From Vibrio sp. BS-M-Sm-2 (GTDB lineage Bacteria > Pseudomonadota > Gammaproteobacteria > Enterobacterales > Vibrionaceae): 64,000 nucleotides of DNA. The stretch spans positions 2,790,001 to 2,854,000 of the forward strand of contig NZ_CP167894.1 in NCBI RefSeq assembly GCF_041504345.1, given 5' to 3'. Positions 28,555 through 37,879 of the stretch are shown piece by piece. The position numbers and the translations under genes are program-made. The notes under the pieces were generated by a model. The model saw only the letters and a list, made by a program, of their open reading frames with translations, was not told the origin of the DNA and did no database searches. The first letter of the stretch is position 1, and each line of letters begins with the position of its first letter.

Positions 28555-29004
28555 TTACTTCTTCGCTTTATGTGCGTCTGGATTGCCTTTGCAATCTCCG
28601 CTAATGCTTTTGCCGTATAAGTATAAACTGTGGTTTGTCAGTTGCACATTGTAACGCTGAGCAATCTCTTTTTGTCTTTCTTCGATGATGTCATCAGAGA
28701 ATTCGATCACTTCACCACAGTCTAAACACACAAGGTGGTCGTGGTGGTGCTGTGTAGAAAGTTCAAATACAGACTTGCCGCCTTCGAAGTGGTGGCGAGT
28801 TACAATGCCAGCGTCGTCGAATTGGTTAAGTACTCGATAAACGGTTGCAAGACCGATTTCTTCACCTAGGTCAATCAGCTTCTTATATAAATCTTCAGCA
28901 CTAATATGTTGGCAGTCTGGCTGTTGTAATACTTCTAAAATTTTGAGCCGTGGAAGGGTCACTTTAAGACCTGCATCTTTTAGCGCTTGATTATTGTCTG
29001 ACAT
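28555..29004 (-). CDS. fur: Ferric uptake regulator Fur
   Basis: A 149-residue Fur repressor. The winged helix (about 1-83; GLKVTLPRLKILEVLQQPD, DAGIVTRHHFEGG) precedes the dimerisation and metal domain with HHHDHLVCLDCGEVIEF, holding the structural zinc cysteines of E. coli Cys93/Cys96. The tail reads YGKSISGDCKGN, so only one of the two distal cysteines (Cys133/Cys138) is present. With Fe2+ it represses iron uptake genes; feoABC in this window is a likely target. The ATG at 29004 has AGGAAAG upstream and the family N terminus; the longer frame is rejected. Confidence 0.97.
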   Translation of the reverse strand: MSDNNQALKDAGLKVTLPRLKILEVLQQPDCQHISAEDLYKKLIDLGEEIGLATVYRVLNQFDDAGIVTRHHFEGGKSVFELSTQHHHDHLVCLDCGEVIEFSDDIIEERQKEIAQRYNVQLTNHSLYLYGKSISGDCKGNPDAHKAKK

Positions 29005-29211
29005 ATACTTTCCTGTTGATGATCTGCAGCAATTAACAGAATTCAATATTAATACCATTATAGTTTAGTCAGACATAACAATAAACCACGAACTTCAAAG
29101 GGTTACTTACTGACATCACAATCTGTTTTGTAAATTGGAAGTATCTCACTTATAGTGGAGGTACGACCAGTCAAGGTGACGGTGTTTCTGATATGAACAT
29201 GGAATGTTGTT

Positions 29212-29718
29212 ATGAATAAGCAACTCGCAAAAATATATAAACCCAACATTGTAAAATTTGCTCTCAATATCTGGCCTCCTTTTTGGGGCTCGGGAATTCG
29301 AATAGCCCACATTAGCGCTGACTTTAGGGTTGTTAAGACGGTACTTAAGCTACGTTGGTGGAATAAGAACGCCAATCGTACTCAATATGGCGGTAGTATC
29401 TTCTCTCTTACTGACCCCGTTTACTCTTTGATGTTAATGGGAATTTTAGGGGAGCGGTATTATGTTTGGGATAAAGAGGCGAGTATTAACTTTATCAAGC
29501 CGGGCCAATCCGACTTGTATGCAGATTTTGAGATAAGCCAGGGGCAACTTGATGATATTTATCGTCAGACGCAGCTTGGTGAAAAGTGTTTCCCTGAGTT
29601 TATTATCCACGTGAAAGATAAGCAGGGGAATGTGGTTTCAGAAATTCAGCGTACCCTCTATGTAAGAAAGAAGCCGCAATTTAGAGATGATGACGAAGCA
29701 TTAGAAGCTGAGTGTTAA
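29212..29718 (+). CDS. DUF4442 hotdog-fold thioesterase-like protein
   Basis: A 168-residue protein of the DUF4442 group, related to the 4HBT/PaaI thioesterase fold. Visible features are the N-terminal KFALNIWPPFWGSGIRI, the central GGSIFSLTDPVYSLMLM (about 62-78) in the position of the hotdog helix, and the strand region AEFEISQ-like near 105. The substrate is unknown. It is inserted between fur and fldA, divergent from fur. GGAATG precedes the ATG. A terminator follows at 29738. Confidence 0.8.
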   Translation: MNKQLAKIYKPNIVKFALNIWPPFWGSGIRIAHISADFRVVKTVLKLRWWNKNANRTQYGGSIFSLTDPVYSLMLMGILGERYYVWDKEASINFIKPGQSDLYADFEISQGQLDDIYRQTQLGEKCFPEFIIHVKDKQGNVVSEIQRTLYVRKKPQFRDDDEALEAEC

Positions 29719-29737
29719 TGAATAGATTTTAAATAGC

Positions 29738-29765
29738 AAAAAACCTCCGATAAGGAGGTTTTTTC
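29738..29765 (+). terminator. Terminator of the DUF4442 gene
   Basis: AAAACCTCC / GGAGGTTTT stem with a T-rich tail, 20 bases after the stop. Confidence 0.87.
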
Positions 29766-29778
29766 ATATTTATATAAT

Positions 29779-29805
29779 GGTTATTAATTGTAACAATTAA
29801 TAACC
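29779..29805 (-). terminator. Perfect hairpin after fldA
   Basis: GGTTATTAATTG pairs perfectly (12 bp) with CAATTAATAACC around a three-base loop, ten bases past the fldA stop. AT rich with a modest minus-strand T tail, so terminator or 3' stabiliser. Confidence 0.55.
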
Positions 29806-29814
29806 AGCAGAGAA

Positions 29815-30348
29815 TTAGTCTTCTAGCTCTGCTAGGCACATTTCTTCATGGATTTGTTTAACCCAATTAGATACGCGCTCATCAGTTAGCTCAGGTTGAC
29901 GGTCTTCGTCGATACATAGACCAACAAATTGGCTGTCATCGCCTTCAACTAAACCTTTTGATGCTTCGAATTCGTAGCCTTCAGTTGATGTGTGACCTAG
30001 GATAGTACCGCCTTTCGCTTCAACGATGTCACGGATAGTACCCATAGCATCACAGAAGTATTCTGCGTAATCTTCTTGATCGCCACAACCAAAGATTGCA
30101 ACAAGTTTAGTTGAGAAATCAATAGCTTCTAGCTCTGGGAAAAAGTCATCCCAATCACATTGTGCTTCGCCGTAGTACCACGTAGGGATACCAAGCAGCA
30201 GTAGATCGAAGTTATCGATATCTTCTTTGCTGCTTTTTGCAATGTCTTGAACGTGAACGAGCTGTTTGCTCAATTGCTTTTGAATCATCTTAGCAACAGC
30301 TTCAGTGTTACCTGTATCGCTACCAAAGAAGAGACCTACACTTGCCAT
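29815..30348 (-). CDS. fldA: Flavodoxin I (FldA)
   Basis: A 177-residue long-chain flavodoxin, an FMN electron carrier in the cytosol. The FMN phosphate loop GSDTGNTE is at about 9-16, the FMN-stacking Trp in PTWYYGEAQ at about 57, and the Tyr in GCGDQEDYAEYF at about 94-98. It replaces ferredoxin when iron is short and serves enzymes such as IspG/H, MetH and BioB. Start ATG 30348 (MASVGLFFG) fits the family better than the in-frame ATG six codons earlier. Neighbouring fur, as in E. coli, suggests iron-linked control. Confidence 0.96.
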   Translation of the reverse strand: MASVGLFFGSDTGNTEAVAKMIQKQLSKQLVHVQDIAKSSKEDIDNFDLLLLGIPTWYYGEAQCDWDDFFPELEAIDFSTKLVAIFGCGDQEDYAEYFCDAMGTIRDIVEAKGGTILGHTSTEGYEFEASKGLVEGDDSQFVGLCIDEDRQPELTDERVSNWVKQIHEEMCLAELED

Positions 30349-30406
30349 AGAATCATTACCTTTCATTTTGTCTGTTGTCGGTGTAATAAAGTTCGGAAGA
30401 GAATCG

Positions 30407-30625
30407 TTAGATCCCAGTTCCTTCCCAGCTTAGTTGGATTATCCCTTTGGCGATAAAACCCGCACAGCCAAGGAAAAGTACTAACCACACAATGCGACGA
30501 CCAAATGCAGGAACATTTCCCTGCTTGAGAACGTCCTTAATTGCCATACCGATTAAAAAGAAAATCGCGGCAAACAGGAGATCTAAACCAACAGATTCGA
30601 TGATGTTCATGTAGTCGTAAAGCAT
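30407..30625 (-). CDS. DUF2788 small membrane protein
   Basis: A 72-residue protein with two membrane helices (about 14-31 and 46-66) separated by a short basic loop (IKDVLKQGNVPAFGRR). This matches DUF2788, common next to fldA in Vibrio and related bacteria; the function is unknown. The ATG at 30625 has AAGG upstream and is preferred to the start six codons earlier. It lies 58 bases upstream of fldA and may be co-transcribed with it. Confidence 0.8.
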   Translation of the reverse strand: MLYDYMNIIESVGLDLLFAAIFFLIGMAIKDVLKQGNVPAFGRRIVWLVLFLGCAGFIAKGIIQLSWEGTGI

Positions 30626-30732
30626 GGGAACCTTATATACCAATTTTGCTTGGGCGCACTATATCACTGTTGTGAGATAAAGTTAATCTGCAGTAATTAC
30701 ACAGCTCTCATTTATCTGCACGAAAAGAGTAG

Positions 30733-31494
30733 CTAAGCGATGAATTTTCTAATTGCTCTAAGCACTTCTGCTGGTTTTTCAGCATGCAGCCAGTGACCCG
30801 TATTGGCAATGACATGTGCCTTTGCGTTAGAAAACTGCTGCTGAACGGCCGTTTGATGCTCAGCTGTGAGGTAATCTGAGTCACCACCCTTTATTAGCAA
30901 GGTTTTGACCGAGGTTTTATCAATCGGTTCCCAACCAATAATTTGTGGGTAGTTGTTGAATAGCGAGGCAACGTTGAAACGCCATTCCATGATGCCTTGT
31001 TCAGATTTGAACAAAGATTTCGTTAAGAACTGGCGAACGCCATCAATCTCGATGTATCTTGCGAGGATTTTTAGCGCATCTGTGCGTGAGGTTGGCTTTT
31101 CTTCAATCACGGCTTGTAGACCGGCGAATACGTTGTCGTGTCGACTTTGAGTGTACGCGACCGGTGCCATATCCAAGACAATCAATTTTTGCAGCGCAAG
31201 GTGTTGTGTTAGTGCCATCGCCACTTTGCCACCCATAGAGTGACCAATCACGGTGACATCTTCTAAATCAAGATCATTCAGCAGTTGAGCTACATCTTGT
31301 GCCATTGCTTGATAATTATGAGAGTCGCAATGGAAGGATTGACCGTGGTTGCGTAGATCGATACTAAGCACTTTATGATCGGCTTTTAGATCCCTAGCGA
31401 GCAAGCCAAGGTTGTCCAGATTACCGAATAATCCATGGATCAAAACAATGGTGTGACCCTCACCTTCAATTTTATAGTTGAGCTGTACTGACAT
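30733..31494 (-). CDS. ybfF: Alpha/beta hydrolase YbfF
   Basis: A 253-residue alpha/beta-fold esterase. HGLFGNLDNLG is at about 19-29, the nucleophile elbow GHSMGGK at about 88-94, the acid residue near GGDSDYL (about 200) and the catalytic His in TGHWLHAEKP (about 232-241). E. coli YbfF hydrolyses acyl-CoA and small esters in vitro. The ATG at 31494 gives the E. coli length; ATGs at 31509 and a longer start are alternatives and all have weak ribosome-binding sites. It is divergent from seqA, as in E. coli. Confidence 0.92.
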   Translation of the reverse strand: MSVQLNYKIEGEGHTIVLIHGLFGNLDNLGLLARDLKADHKVLSIDLRNHGQSFHCDSHNYQAMAQDVAQLLNDLDLEDVTVIGHSMGGKVAMALTQHLALQKLIVLDMAPVAYTQSRHDNVFAGLQAVIEEKPTSRTDALKILARYIEIDGVRQFLTKSLFKSEQGIMEWRFNVASLFNNYPQIIGWEPIDKTSVKTLLIKGGDSDYLTAEHQTAVQQQFSNAKAHVIANTGHWLHAEKPAEVLRAIRKFIA

Positions 31495-31587
31495 TTTTAT
31501 CTTATTCATGGTGGGTTTGACGTAGAGTATCCGCGCGGATCTCGCTATAATCCCCCAGAGTTTAAACATTGAGATTGTGAAAAGCGA

Positions 31588-32127
31588 ATGAAAACAATTG
31601 AGGTTGATGAGGACCTATACCGTTTTATTGCGGGTCAGACAGAACGTATTGGCGAAAGCGCTTCAGATATTCTGCGCCGCTTGTTACAGGTTGATAGCCA
31701 AGGCATGGCTCCGATCGAAGAGATCGTCGAGCCTAAAGGTATCGTTGTTAGCAAAGAGGTAGGCTTTACTCCAGAGAAGTTCGATGGCGTTAAAGAAATG
31801 CGCTCACTACTAATATCAGATGAGTTTGCATCACTAAAGAAAGCCATTGATCGCTTCATGCTTGTGTTATCAACACTGCATAAAATCGACCCTTTAAGCT
31901 TTTCAGAAGCAACTCAAGTAAAAGGCCGTAAGCGCGTTTACTTTGCAGACAATGAAGCTACGTTGCTAGCAAACGGCAACACGACGAAGCCTAAAGCTAT
32001 TCCACAAAGTCCTTTTTGGGTTATTACTAATAACAATACAAGCCGAAAAAGACAGATGGTTGAGCAGCTTATGAGCCGCATGAATTTCCAAGCAGAATTG
32101 ATAGAAAAAGTAACAGGTTCAATTTAA
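31588..32127 (+). CDS. seqA: Replication regulator SeqA
   Basis: A 179-residue protein that binds hemimethylated GATC pairs and sequesters origins. The N-terminal oligomerisation domain (MKTIEVDEDLYRFIAGQ, about 1-35) and the C-terminal DNA-binding domain (about 70-179; GRKRVYFADNE, NTSRKRQMVEQLM) are both intact. A Dam-methylating host is implied. Followed by an unusually strong hairpin, then pgm. Confidence 0.96.
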   Translation: MKTIEVDEDLYRFIAGQTERIGESASDILRRLLQVDSQGMAPIEEIVEPKGIVVSKEVGFTPEKFDGVKEMRSLLISDEFASLKKAIDRFMLVLSTLHKIDPLSFSEATQVKGRKRVYFADNEATLLANGNTTKPKAIPQSPFWVITNNNTSRKRQMVEQLMSRMNFQAELIEKVTGSI

Positions 32128-32140
32128 CGAAATCTGATTT

Positions 32141-32186
32141 AAACCTCATAATATCCATGGATAAGAAGATATTATGAGGTTTTTTT
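32141..32186 (+). terminator. 15-bp hairpin terminator between seqA and pgm
   Basis: AAACCTCATAATATC pairs perfectly with GATATTATGAGGTTT (15 bp, 12-base loop), followed by TTTTTTGTTT. It sits 13 bases past seqA and 34 bases before pgm, so pgm needs read-through or a promoter overlapping the hairpin. Confidence 0.85.
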
Positions 32187-32219
32187 GTTTTTAAATTTTA
32201 TATATAAGGATGTCGAAAA

Positions 32220-33866
32220 ATGGCTATGCACCCTCGTGCTGGGCAGAAAGCTCAGCAGGAAGATCTTCATAATATCCCGGCTTTAGTTGCGAACTATTTC
32301 TTACAGCAACCGGATGCTACTAACCCAGATCACAAAGTACTTTTCGGTACTTCAGGTCACCGCGGTACAGCAGACAAATCAACATTTAACGAAAACCACA
32401 TTCTAGCGATTGCACAAGCGGTTGCTGAGGTTCGTGCCGAACAAGGTACAACTGGCCCTCTTTTCTTAGGTAAAGATACTCACGCTCTGTCTGAGCCTGC
32501 GTTCTCTACGGTTATCGAAGTGCTTGTAGCGAACGGTGTTGAAGTTATTATTCAAGAAAACAATGGCTTTACTCCAACACCTGGTATCTCGCACGCGATT
32601 CTTACTCACAACCTAGTGAATGACAAAAAAGCCGACGGCATTGTTATCACGCCTTCGCATAACCCACCTCAAGACGGCGGTATCAAATACAACCCGACGC
32701 ACGGTGGCCCGGCTGAAGCTGAACTTACTCAAGCGATTGAAGACCGTGCGAACGTGATTATTGCTGAGCAAATGCAAGGTGTTAAGCGTACTCCTATCGC
32801 ACAAGCTAAACAGTCTGATCTAGTAAAAGAAGTCGACTTAGTTGCGCCATACGTCGCTGATTTGATTAACGTCGTGGATATGGAAGCGATCCAGAAAGCA
32901 AACATCAAAATTGGTGTTGATCCACTGGGTGGCAGCGGTATCGATTACTGGCGTCAAATTGGTAAAGCGTACAACCTAGATCTTACTTTGGTAAGTGAAG
33001 CGGTTGACCCATCTTTCCAGTTCATGTCTTTAGATAAAGACGGTGTGGTTCGTATGGACTGTTCCTCTCCATACGCGATGGCTGGCTTACTGGCTCTTAA
33101 AGACGAGTATGCACTGGCGTTTGGTAACGACCCTGATTACGATCGCCACGGCATTGTTACGCCAAAAGGCCTAATGAATCCAAACCACTTCCTAGCAGTT
33201 TGTATCGACTACCTATACCGCAACCGCGAAGGTTGGGGTAAAGACGTTGCTGTTGGTAAAACACTAGTATCAAGCGCATTGATTGACCGCGTTGTTGCTG
33301 ACCTAGGTCGCGAACTTTGTGAAGTGCCAGTTGGTTTCAAATGGTTCGTTGATGGCTTGTACAACGGTCAGTTTGGTTTCGGCGGTGAAGAGAGTGCGGG
33401 TGCGTCTTTCTTACGTAAAGACGGGACGCCTTGGTCAACAGATAAAGATGGTCTAATTCTTTGCCTACTTGCGGCTGAGATCACTGCGGTAACGAGTAAG
33501 AATCCACAAGAATACTACGAAGAGCTTGCTGCTAAACACGGCGAATCTAAGTACAACCGAATTCAAGCGGTGGCAAATGGTGCGCAAAAAGATGTGCTTA
33601 AAAAGCTATCTCCAGAGATGGTTTCTGCTGAGACACTGGCTGGTGATGCAATTACTGCACGCTTAACACACGCTCCAGGTAACGGTGCTGCGATTGGTGG
33701 CCTGAAAGTGACAACTGAAAACGGTTGGTTTGCAGCTCGTCCATCAGGCACGGAAGACATCTACAAGATCTACTGTGAAAGCTTTAAAGGTGAAGAGCAC
33801 CTAAAAGCAATTGAAGCAGAAGCTCAAGAGATTGTTAACCAAGTATTTGCAGCCGCTGGCCTATAA
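32220..33866 (+). CDS. pgm: Phosphoglucomutase (alpha-D-glucose)
   Basis: A 548-residue phosphohexomutase interconverting glucose-1-P and glucose-6-P, feeding UDP-glucose and glycogen. The phosphoserine loop [15 protein letters not shown] is at about 142-156, the metal-binding DPDYDRHG at about 303-310, the sugar loop GFGGEESAG at about 385, and the phosphate loop [10 protein letters not shown] at about 503. Length equals E. coli Pgm. AAGGA precedes the ATG. The ybfF / seqA-pgm arrangement is as in E. coli. Confidence 0.97.
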   Translation: MAMHPRAGQKAQQEDLHNIPALVANYFLQQPDATNPDHKVLFGTSGHRGTADKSTFNENHILAIAQAVAEVRAEQGTTGPLFLGKDTHALSEPAFSTVIEVLVANGVEVIIQENNGFTPTPGISHAILTHNLVNDKKADGIVITPSHNPPQDGGIKYNPTHGGPAEAELTQAIEDRANVIIAEQMQGVKRTPIAQAKQSDLVKEVDLVAPYVADLINVVDMEAIQKANIKIGVDPLGGSGIDYWRQIGKAYNLDLTLVSEAVDPSFQFMSLDKDGVVRMDCSSPYAMAGLLALKDEYALAFGNDPDYDRHGIVTPKGLMNPNHFLAVCIDYLYRNREGWGKDVAVGKTLVSSALIDRVVADLGRELCEVPVGFKWFVDGLYNGQFGFGGEESAGASFLRKDGTPWSTDKDGLILCLLAAEITAVTSKNPQEYYEELAAKHGESKYNRIQAVANGAQKDVLKKLSPEMVSAETLAGDAITARLTHAPGNGAAIGGLKVTTENGWFAARPSGTEDIYKIYCESFKGEEHLKAIEAEAQEIVNQVFAAAGL

Positions 33867-33904
33867 TCCAATACGATTCATAGCGTTATCAAGCAAATAG
33901 TAGA

Positions 33905-33936
33905 AGGGTTGATGTGAAAGCATCAGCCCTTTTTAT
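33905..33936 (+). terminator. Terminator of pgm
   Basis: AGGGTTGATG / CATCAGCCCT with loop TGAAAG and a T-rich tail. The core resembles the terminators at 35727 and 59349. Confidence 0.85.
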
Positions 33937-33941
33937 TTGTC

Positions 33942-33972
<31 letters not shown>

Positions 33973-34006
33973 GGCTAAGACTAAGTCAACTCAATGGTTG
34001 AATGGA

Positions 34007-34765
34007 TTAGCCGTGTGGCCAACTTTGTGGCATCACAAACCAGAATTGCCCCGACTTGGTTTGCCCATGGACGAAGCGATCACCAAACTCGGTGATAGGC
34101 TGACTGTTGAAATCATCCGTCCCGGCCGCCCATTGTTCTTTGGTGAGAGGGTAGAGCGCTTCAGTGATTAGATGAGCTTGGTCTTGATAGCACCAAAAAC
34201 CGTTTACTTGGCTTGGGTTAATGTCGTAACCCAAACATTCAGTAGGTACTTTTTGATCTAAGAATGGGTTGGTGTATAGACGACCTTGCATAAGTAAGTG
34301 CTTTGAGTCGACATTGATCTCTGGATATTGCTCAATAAACGCTGCAGAAGAGGACATTGCCAACTGGTGGCTGAGCATTCTGTCGAGTTTCTTATCCAAT
34401 TGGTCGTGAGAGTTGGGTCCAAACCATGTCTGTTCGTGGAGCAGGTAAAACTTAATCGCCACTTCCCAATGTTCCAGCTTTTGGTTGCTCCCTTCTTCAA
34501 GAATAAAGTCGATTGCACCGAGAGTTCTGCCTTCCACATTGATCTGAATCTCATCGTGCTTAATCGAGTAATTCGGTGAGGCAGTGATCACTTGTTCGCA
34601 TAGATGTTGATAGAGGAAACCTAATCTAGGATTACCATCATAAGTATGTGATGAGTCGATGGCATGGTGGCTAGAGAATACCCCGAGATCAGAAATGGGT
34701 GGCTTAATTTCCAGTAGCGGCGGTGAGCCAATCATCCATTGGTAAAAACGTTGCAGTTCAGTCAT
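34007..34765 (-). CDS. DUF1853 family protein
   Basis: A 252-residue protein resembling DUF1853. Typical features are an early aromatic stretch (LQRFYQWMIGSPPLL), the LGFLYQHLCEQVI helix, then ...LGAIDFILE, HWEVAIKFYLL, a D-x(n)-E-x-K-like arrangement reminiscent of nuclease folds, and the tail QSWPHG. The activity is unknown. The ATG at 34765 has GAGGAACCG directly upstream and is preferred to the start eight codons earlier. It is a single gene, divergent from the Nif3-like gene. Confidence 0.78.
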   Translation of the reverse strand: MTELQRFYQWMIGSPPLLEIKPPISDLGVFSSHHAIDSSHTYDGNPRLGFLYQHLCEQVITASPNYSIKHDEIQINVEGRTLGAIDFILEEGSNQKLEHWEVAIKFYLLHEQTWFGPNSHDQLDKKLDRMLSHQLAMSSSAAFIEQYPEINVDSKHLLMQGRLYTNPFLDQKVPTECLGYDINPSQVNGFWCYQDQAHLITEALYPLTKEQWAAGTDDFNSQPITEFGDRFVHGQTKSGQFWFVMPQSWPHG

Positions 34766-34879
34766 CGGTTCCTCGTAAACTTTAGTCATCTGTTCTTAAT
34801 AAACAGAGGGCAGGGCTTTCGACATTCTACCCGTAAATTGATATAACGACGTTATTATAAAGGTAAGCTGGAAATAAAA

Positions 34880-35638
34880 ATGAATAACTTACAATTAGAA
34901 AAGCTACTTAACGAAAAACTGCAGCCACAGCAGATTAAAGATTACTGTCCAAACGGTCTTCAAGTTGAAGGCAATGCTGAAGTAAAACGCATCATTACTG
35001 GCGTGACGGCTTCTCAGGCTTTGATTAATAAAGCAGTCGAGCTAAAGGCTGATGCTTTGTTAGTTCATCATGGGTTCTTTTGGAAAGGTGAGCCAGAAGC
35101 CATTCGCGGGATGAAAGGTAAGCGTATTCGCACATTGATCAAAAACGATATCAATCTGTTAGGTTACCACCTTCCTCTTGATATCCACCCTGAGCTTGGT
35201 AATAACGCGAAACTGGCCGAGTTACTTGAGATTGAAGTCGAAGGCGGTTTGGAAGGGCACCCACAATCGGTTGCTATGTTTGGCAAACTAAAAACACCAA
35301 TGACAGGTGAAGAGTTTGCCGTAAAAATTGACCAAGCTCTGAATCGCAAACCACTGCATATCGCTCCAGAAAACCAAAACAAAACGATTACGACTGTCGG
35401 TTGGTGTACTGGTGGTGGCCAAGACTACATTGAGCTAGCTGCTTCTCAAGGTATTGATGCATTTATCTCTGGTGAGATTTCAGAACGTACAACTTACTCA
35501 GCACGCGAGCAAGACATTCATTATTTTGCTGCTGGCCACCATGCCACTGAACGCTACGGTGTGAAGGCGCTAGGTGAATGGTTAGCGGAAGAGCATGGCT
35601 TGGATGTTGAATTTATCGATATCGACAACCCAGTTTAA
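34880..35638 (+). CDS. Nif3-like dinuclear metal-centre hexameric protein (YbgI)
   Basis: A 252-residue Nif3/DUF34 protein. The metal-binding HHGFFWKGE is at about 63-71, the YHLPLDIHP segment at about 95-103, and GHHATERYG at about 219 near the end supplies the second His/Glu set. E. coli YbgI forms a toroidal hexamer with two metals per subunit; the reaction is unsettled (a GTP cyclohydrolase-like or metal-insertion role has been suggested). In E. coli ybgI also lies near the sdh/suc/gltA cluster, as here. Confidence 0.92.
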   Translation: MNNLQLEKLLNEKLQPQQIKDYCPNGLQVEGNAEVKRIITGVTASQALINKAVELKADALLVHHGFFWKGEPEAIRGMKGKRIRTLIKNDINLLGYHLPLDIHPELGNNAKLAELLEIEVEGGLEGHPQSVAMFGKLKTPMTGEEFAVKIDQALNRKPLHIAPENQNKTITTVGWCTGGGQDYIELAASQGIDAFISGEISERTTYSAREQDIHYFAAGHHATERYGVKALGEWLAEEHGLDVEFIDIDNPV

Positions 35639-35664
35639 GAACAAATGCTATCTCCTCGTTGACT

Positions 35665-35707
35665 GAGATCCCCAACTCACTCGTTCTTTGTTCTTGAGGA
35701 TGACAGA
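35665..35707 (+). repeat. Intergenic palindromic repeat, copy 1
   Basis: GAGATCCCC...TGAGGATGACA: a diverged member of a family with consensus GAGATYCC...GGRATGACG seen also at 59189, 59248 and 62115. It lies in the 3' space between the Nif3-like gene and gltA. Confidence 0.5.
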
Positions 35708-35726
35708 GTAGCGAGCATATAAAAGA

Positions 35727-35758
35727 AAAGGGTTGATGCTTTCGCATCAACCCTTTTT
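35727..35758. terminator. Bidirectional terminator, Nif3-like gene / gltA
   Basis: AAAGGGTTGATGC / GCATCAACCCTTT with a four-base loop; T-runs on both strands serve the convergent genes. Confidence 0.88.
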
Positions 35759-35780
35759 AACAATTGTACTTTAATCGCAA

Positions 35781-37070
35781 CTATTCACGTTCGTGAAGTG
35801 CTTTAAAGTCACGTTGCTCTTCACCAGTGTATAGCTGACGAGGACGACCGATACGGTTCGTTGGGTCGCTGTGCATTTCGTTCCAGTGTGCAATCCAACC
35901 GATAGTACGAGACATCGCGAAGATTACTGTGAACATTGATACAGGAATGCCGATAGCTTTCAGAATGATACCTGAGTAGAAATCTACGTTCGGATATAGC
36001 TTCTTAGACACAAAGTATTCATCAGATAGGGCGATACGCTCAAGTTCCATTGCTACGTCAAGTAGTGGATCTTGGATGTTTAGCTCTTTAAGTACTTCGT
36101 GACACGCTTCGCGCATTACTGTTGCACGTGGATCGTAGTTCTTGTAAACGCGGTGACCGAAGCCCATCAAACGGAATGGGTCATCTTTGTCTTTCGCTTT
36201 TGCAACATACTCTTCGATGTTATCTACGCTACCGATCTCTTCAAGCATACGTAGACATGCTTCGTTTGCACCACCGTGAGCTGGGCCCCAAAGTGACGCG
36301 ATGCCTGCTGCGATACACGCAAACGGGTTAGCACCAGATGAACCAGCAAGACGAACTGTAGACGTTGAAGCGTTTTGTTCGTGATCAGCGTGTAGAGTAA
36401 AGATTTTATCCATTGCACGAGCAACGATAGGGTTCACTTCGTACTCTTCACATGGGTTTGCAAACATCATGTGTAAGAAGTTTTCAGCGTAGCCTAGGTC
36501 GTTACGTGGGTAGATAAACGGCTGACCGATTGAATATTTGTAACACATTGCTGCCAGTGTCGGCATTTTTGAAATCAGGCGGTAAGCCGCAATTTCACGG
36601 TGTGTATCGTTGTTGATATCAAGTGAGTCGTGGTAGAACGCTGCTAGAGCGCCTACAACACCACACATTACAGCCATAGGGTGAGCATCACGACGGAAGC
36701 CGTGGAAGAAACTAGCAATCTGCTCATGCACCATAGTGTGACGTGTCACGGTAGTCTTGAACTTTTCGTATTCAGCTCGAGATGGGGCTTCACCGTAAAG
36801 AAGTATGTAACATACCTCTAAGTAATCAGCGTTATTGGCAAGTTGGTCAATTGGATAACCACGATGTAAAAGAATACCTTTTCCACCGTCAATAAAAGTG
36901 ATTTGAGACTCACAAGATGCAGTGGCAAGAAAACCAGGGTCAAAAGTGAAAAAACCATTAGAACCTAGTGTACGAACATCGATCACTGGAGTACCAAGTA
37001 CACCTTCTGTAATCGGCAGCTCGATTGGCGCTTGACCTTCAATGTGAAGGGTAGCTTTCTTATCCGCCAT
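35781..37070 (-). CDS. gltA: Citrate synthase
   Basis: A 429-residue type II (hexameric, NADH-sensitive family) citrate synthase joining oxaloacetate and acetyl-CoA. Catalytic residues lie in GPAHGGANE (His, about 265-273), [15 protein letters not shown] (His, about 304-318) and the Asp in NVDFYSG (about 365). The N-terminal beta domain [13 protein letters not shown] is typical. AAAGGAG precedes the ATG. It is divergent from sdhC across 416 bases. Confidence 0.98.
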   Translation of the reverse strand: MADKKATLHIEGQAPIELPITEGVLGTPVIDVRTLGSNGFFTFDPGFLATASCESQITFIDGGKGILLHRGYPIDQLANNADYLEVCYILLYGEAPSRAEYEKFKTTVTRHTMVHEQIASFFHGFRRDAHPMAVMCGVVGALAAFYHDSLDINNDTHREIAAYRLISKMPTLAAMCYKYSIGQPFIYPRNDLGYAENFLHMMFANPCEEYEVNPIVARAMDKIFTLHADHEQNASTSTVRLAGSSGANPFACIAAGIASLWGPAHGGANEACLRMLEEIGSVDNIEEYVAKAKDKDDPFRLMGFGHRVYKNYDPRATVMREACHEVLKELNIQDPLLDVAMELERIALSDEYFVSKKLYPNVDFYSGIILKAIGIPVSMFTVIFAMSRTIGWIAHWNEMHSDPTNRIGRPRQLYTGEEQRDFKALHERE

Positions 37071-37486
37071 AACAATCTCCTTTGTTTATTATTAATCCGT
37101 CCAGGATGTTTATGTGCCATTTTTTTACTGGTCTTACGTGGGAAAGTCAATTTTTCTACAGCTTTGTGTGCACTTGTTAGTGTTTTTTACATTAAATTCG
37201 TTAAAAATCTGGTCTGTGTAGCATTATTTGTTACATCAATTGTATTAGAATGTTGCCAGCCGTATAGTGGCGCTGAAAAGTTTGGTTAAAACCTTATAAA
37301 TGCAAGGCTAAGAAGAAATGTGAGGTGTCTTTCTTAATCGAGCAGTTAACAATTATTTTACAATTATCTAAGGCTCAACTTCGGTTATTTGTTAAGTTAA
37401 TGTTAAATTTTGAAGGTTAGCAATCAAATTTTGTCCATAACAATATCATAAGGTTATTTAATGACCATAATGCTCAATGGAGCTGA
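37071..37486. promoter_or_regulatory. gltA / sdhCDAB divergent control region
   Basis: A 416-base AT-rich region. Three GTTAA elements at 37391, 37396 and 37402 give the 11-base spacing typical of ArcA direct repeats, about 85 bases before sdhC; ArcA repression of sdh and gltA is established in E. coli. A nine-codon ORF (37461-37490) with AAGG upstream ends in TGA overlapping the sdhC GTG by four bases. Further sites are not assigned. Confidence 0.55.
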
Positions 37487-37879
37487 GTGAGCAAGCCCGT
37501 GAAAGAAAGAAAGACAAGACCTGTTAATTTAGATTTACAGACCATCCACTTTCCAATCACAGCAATAGCTTCCATCCTACACCGTGTGTCTGGGGTGATA
37601 ACTTTTGTCGCGATTGGAATTTTGCTTTGGTTACTATCCATTTCCCTCTCATCCCCAGTAGGCTTTATGGAAGCTAGCGACATTGTCGATGGTTTCTTCG
37701 TGAAGTTTATTCTGTGGGGCATTTTAACCGCTTTGGCTTACCACATTGCTGGTGGTATTCGTCACCTTCTTATGGACTTAGGTCACTTTGAAGAGCTGGA
37801 ATCTGGCGCTAAGAGCGCTAAGGTTGCATTCGCAGCAACAGCGGTATTGTCTCTACTAGCGGGGATCTTAGTATGGTAA
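37487..37879 (+). CDS. sdhC: Succinate dehydrogenase cytochrome b556 subunit SdhC
   Basis: A 130-residue membrane anchor with three helices. The N-terminal RPVNLDLQTIHFPITAI and SILHRVSG segment (about 11-38; ubiquinone-site Ser/Arg) and the haem ligand His in YHIAGGIRHLLMDLGH (about 82-97) match E. coli SdhC. It starts with GTG at 37487, apparently coupled to the nine-codon ORF before it, and overlaps sdhD by seven bases. Confidence 0.96.
   Translation: MSKPVKERKTRPVNLDLQTIHFPITAIASILHRVSGVITFVAIGILLWLLSISLSSPVGFMEASDIVDGFFVKFILWGILTALAYHIAGGIRHLLMDLGHFEELESGAKSAKVAFAATAVLSLLAGILVW

Noticed and set aside
29389..29399. An ops-like sequence GGCGGTAGTAT on the plus strand, possible RfaH target
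   Set aside because: It lies inside the DUF4442 coding region with no long operon after it; the last bases also differ from the full ops element. Chance is likely.
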